Shown: positions 63,550-64,000 of the stretch, piece after piece
Layout: the number at the start of each line of letters is the position of its first letter
How positions within the stretch are numbered: the first letter of the stretch is position 1
Notes under the pieces: model-generated
Database searches by the model: none
The model's input: the letters and a program-made list of their open reading frames with translations, nothing else
What the model was told of the DNA's origin: nothing
Assembly (NCBI GenBank): GCA_965279095.1
Contig: CBDIHH010000007.1
Coordinates: 806,001-870,000 of the forward strand
Reading direction: 5' to 3'
Source: CBDIHH01 sp965279095
GTDB taxonomy: Bacteria; Pseudomonadota; Alphaproteobacteria; Caulobacterales; Caulobacteraceae
Length of the DNA: 64,000 nucleotides
Position numbers and translations under genes: made by a program

Positions 63550-64000
63550 GCCGCGATCTCACCTCGGACGCTGGCCTGGCGCCGAAGCCATACGATCTCG
63601 CCCGCCAACTGACCGCCGAGGGGCTGGGAACCGCCCTGCTCCTGGCGGTGGTGGTGGGCTCGGGAATCATGGGCGAGCGGCTGGCGGGGGGTAACGACGC
63701 CGTCGCCCTTCTCGGCAACACCCTGGCCACGGGCGCCGCCCTGGTGGTGCTGATCACCGTCTTCGGCCCGATCTCGGGCGCGCACTTCAATCCGGTGGTG
63801 ACCCTGGTGTTCGCCCTGAGGCGACAGATCGGCTGGCGGCGGGCGCTGGCCTACGCCGCCGTCCAGTTCCCTGCCGCGATTGGCGGCGTATGGGTGGCCC
63901 ACCTGATGTTCGCCGAGCCGGTTTGGCAGCTGTCGACCAAGCTTAGGGACGGTCCCGCCCAGGGCTTTTCCGAGGCCGTGGCGACCTTCGGCCTGGTGGC
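63546..64000 (+). CDS. aqpS: MIP/aquaporin family protein (AqpS-like), 5' part
   Basis: The gene is cut by the right window edge; 151 codons are visible. The first helices (ARQLTAEGLGTALLLAVVVG) and the first NPA-box variant GAHFNPVVTLVFAL (NPV instead of NPA) identify an aquaglyceroporin. In alphaproteobacterial ars operons this gene replaces arsB/acr3: arsenite made by ArsC leaves through the channel. The start overlaps arsC by four bases. Confidence 0.88.
   Translation, partial: MSRDLTSDAGLAPKPYDLARQLTAEGLGTALLLAVVVGSGIMGERLAGGNDAVALLGNTLATGAALVVLITVFGPISGAHFNPVVTLVFALRRQIGWRRALAYAAVQFPAAIGGVWVAHLMFAEPVWQLSTKLRDGPAQGFSEAVATFGLV

Overview
The window is about 70% G+C and densely coded. Gene content and order point to an alphaproteobacterium of the Caulobacter, Phenylobacterium or Brevundimonas type. 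Evidence: hisS-hisZ-hisG order, SRP RNA just upstream of dnaX, sucCDAB-lpd linked with mdh, groESL under a CIRCE element, xerC next to a DUF484 gene, an aquaporin-type arsenic operon, and several families of palindromic intergenic repeats. No rRNA, tRNA, CRISPR array, transposase or integrase was seen.

Layout. 1-5195: cytochrome bd oxidase (cydA and the start of cydB, minus strand), divergent from its assembly ABC exporter cydDC. 5192-8164: dnaX, 4.5S RNA and nudC. 8258-10449: groESL with promoter, CIRCE and terminator. 10450-12830: an accessory patch with a TcmP-like gene facing a Gp37/Gp68-family 'three-Cys' gene, then a long inverted repeat. 12831-18770: glutathione peroxidase, dienelactone hydrolase, Kef-type antiporter, PCuAC copper chaperone and M13 peptidase. 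18771-19118: non-coding and rich in hairpins. 19119-26782: hisSZG, pgi, a small secreted protein, a BI-1 family protein and a DUF2306 protein. 26843-32006: LytTR regulator, mdh, HIT protein, secreted Pro-rich protein, DUF2237, RNA ligase-like ThpR and a TesA-like esterase. 32058-35257: YbbA/YbbP-type ABC system. 35300-40382: DJ-1 protein and an EmrB/EmrA/NodT-type tripartite efflux operon. 40545-50102: 2-oxoglutarate dehydrogenase and succinyl-CoA synthetase genes with lpd, interrupted by a low-GC secreted-protein gene between sucC and sucD and by a vapBC module between sucB and lpd. 50121-56031: hydrolase, a decayed hydrolase fragment, xerC, DUF484, transaldolase and divergent priA. 56298-61890: DUF808, def, rmuC, a TetR regulator, a metallophosphoesterase and a glycosyltransferase. 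61887-64000: arsenic resistance (arsH divergent from arsR-arsC-aquaporin; the last gene is cut by the window end).

Most of the window is core metabolism: respiration, the TCA cycle, histidine synthesis, protein folding and DNA replication. The accessory parts are the TcmP/three-Cys pair, the sucC-sucD insert, vapBC, the efflux operon and the ars operon. The most unusual observations are the convergent TcmP/three-Cys pair, the foreign-looking gene fitted between sucC and sucD with 1-nt overlaps on both sides, a PriA that has lost three of the four cysteines of its second zinc site, five copies of a large palindromic repeat (one of which supplies the priA ribosome binding site), and a three-hairpin intergenic region.
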